A stretch of 64,000 bases of DNA from Nilaparvata lugens (Eukaryota; Arthropoda; Insecta; Hemiptera; Delphacidae), in assembly GCF_014356525.2 (NCBI RefSeq), contig NC_052507.1, positions 124,001 to 188,000 on the forward strand. The letters run 5' to 3'. Every line of letters starts with the position of its first letter. Position 1 is the stretch's first letter. This document shows, piece by piece, positions 63,568 through 64,000 of the stretch. The translations under genes and the position numbers were made by a program. Below the pieces are notes generated by a model. That model was given only the letters and a program-made list of their open reading frames with translations. It did no database searches and had not been told where the DNA came from.

Positions 63568-63885
63568 GGCTGCAAAGGCTAAAATAAACTTTCTACTCGT
63601 GACATTTTTCAAAGTTTTTTCATTTGTATATCATCAAGCTATCAAAATGAAAAAGTTTTCTCAGGAAAACATTTTTTCCGATAATTACTTTTTGAGATAT
63701 GAGCACCTGAAGTTTGAATTTTTGGGACAGAACATTTCAAATTCGGTAAGAGATAAATCCATGAGATTAAGAGGATTGATTCTTCATGGTATTGATGATC
63801 TAGTAAAACAAAAAAAAATTCTGAAAATTTCAATTTTTGAAAAAGTTATTCAATTTACCAAAAATAACTCAACTAATAGATATTT

Positions 63886-64000
63886 GTGCAACTAGTGCGC
63901 AAAGTGACAGTTTGCTGCACCGAAAGAAACGTTTACGCCCGAGCCGTAGGCGAGGGCGGAATGGCTTCTTGAGTGCAGCAGAGGAACTTTGCGCACGTAT
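63886..64000. repeat. GTGCGCAAAGT repeat, inverted relative to 39466-39580
   Basis: AGTGCGCAAAGTGACAGTTT, then GCTGCACCGAAAGAAACG, is the reverse complement of the segment at 39466-39580, with few differences. It is cut by the window end. The upstream stop-free stretch (63560-63895) is AT-rich, resembles no known protein and is not annotated as a gene. Confidence 0.75.

Noticed and set aside
63560..63895. 111-codon plus-strand open frame near the window end
   Set aside because: Lys/Phe/Ile-rich reading of AT-rich DNA that starts in a MITE fragment and ends in another repeat; no domain seen.

Overview
Organism and general character. This is eukaryotic, AT-rich DNA with spliced exons, many short inverted-repeat transposons, BEL/Pao LTR retrotransposons, jockey/CR1-like LINE fragments, and PIF/Harbinger and mariner remnants. 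The mix of families looks like an insect, most likely a hemipteran and perhaps a planthopper. That species-level guess rests on recall of repeat families, not on a search. No rRNA, tRNA or CRISPR array was seen. A 100-base N gap lies at 40416-40515.

Layout. 0-5.3 kb: decayed LINE pieces, a mariner-like element with about 160-bp inverted ends, a MITE nested in another repeat, and one possible exon (3795-3985). 6.1-7.8 kb: the best host-type gene, two phase-compatible exons joining the tail of a MULE-type transposase to a C-terminal RING finger. 7.8-9.2 kb: three MITEs. 9.3-12.2 kb: a 5'-truncated LINE on the minus strand with two frameshifts. 12.2-16.5 kb: no gene, several inverted repeats. 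16.5-29.7 kb: BEL element 1 (plus strand), with LTRs near 2.9 kb. Its 5' LTR holds a PIF/Harbinger element with a 3-bp target duplication and a small retroposed tail with a 12-bp duplication.

29.66-37.08 kb: five coding exons of a very acidic protein I cannot name, in consistent splice phase. The first is cut by the 3' LTR of BEL1. The introns are full of repeats: a 151-bp tandem array, MITEs, a roughly 1.6-kb inverted duplication carrying a transposase HTH fragment, and a foldback. 37.1-40.2 kb: more MITEs. 41.2-42.5 kb: a minisatellite of about 30 units. 42.55-53.55 kb: BEL element 2 (minus strand), bounded by a 5-bp duplication (ATTGT), with 3.1 and 3.4 kb LTRs full of tandem repeats. Its pol has lost the RT and RNase H. 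53.6-59.9 kb: repeats, palindromes and LINE scraps. 59.94-60.30 kb: the terminal exon of a vanin/biotinidase-like amidohydrolase. 60.4-64 kb: a MITE, a possible minus-strand exon and repeat fragments.

How it fits together. The window is mainly a record of nested transposition around parts of three or more host genes: MULE-RING, the acidic protein and the vanin-like protein. None is complete here. No operon-like or pathway grouping is visible.
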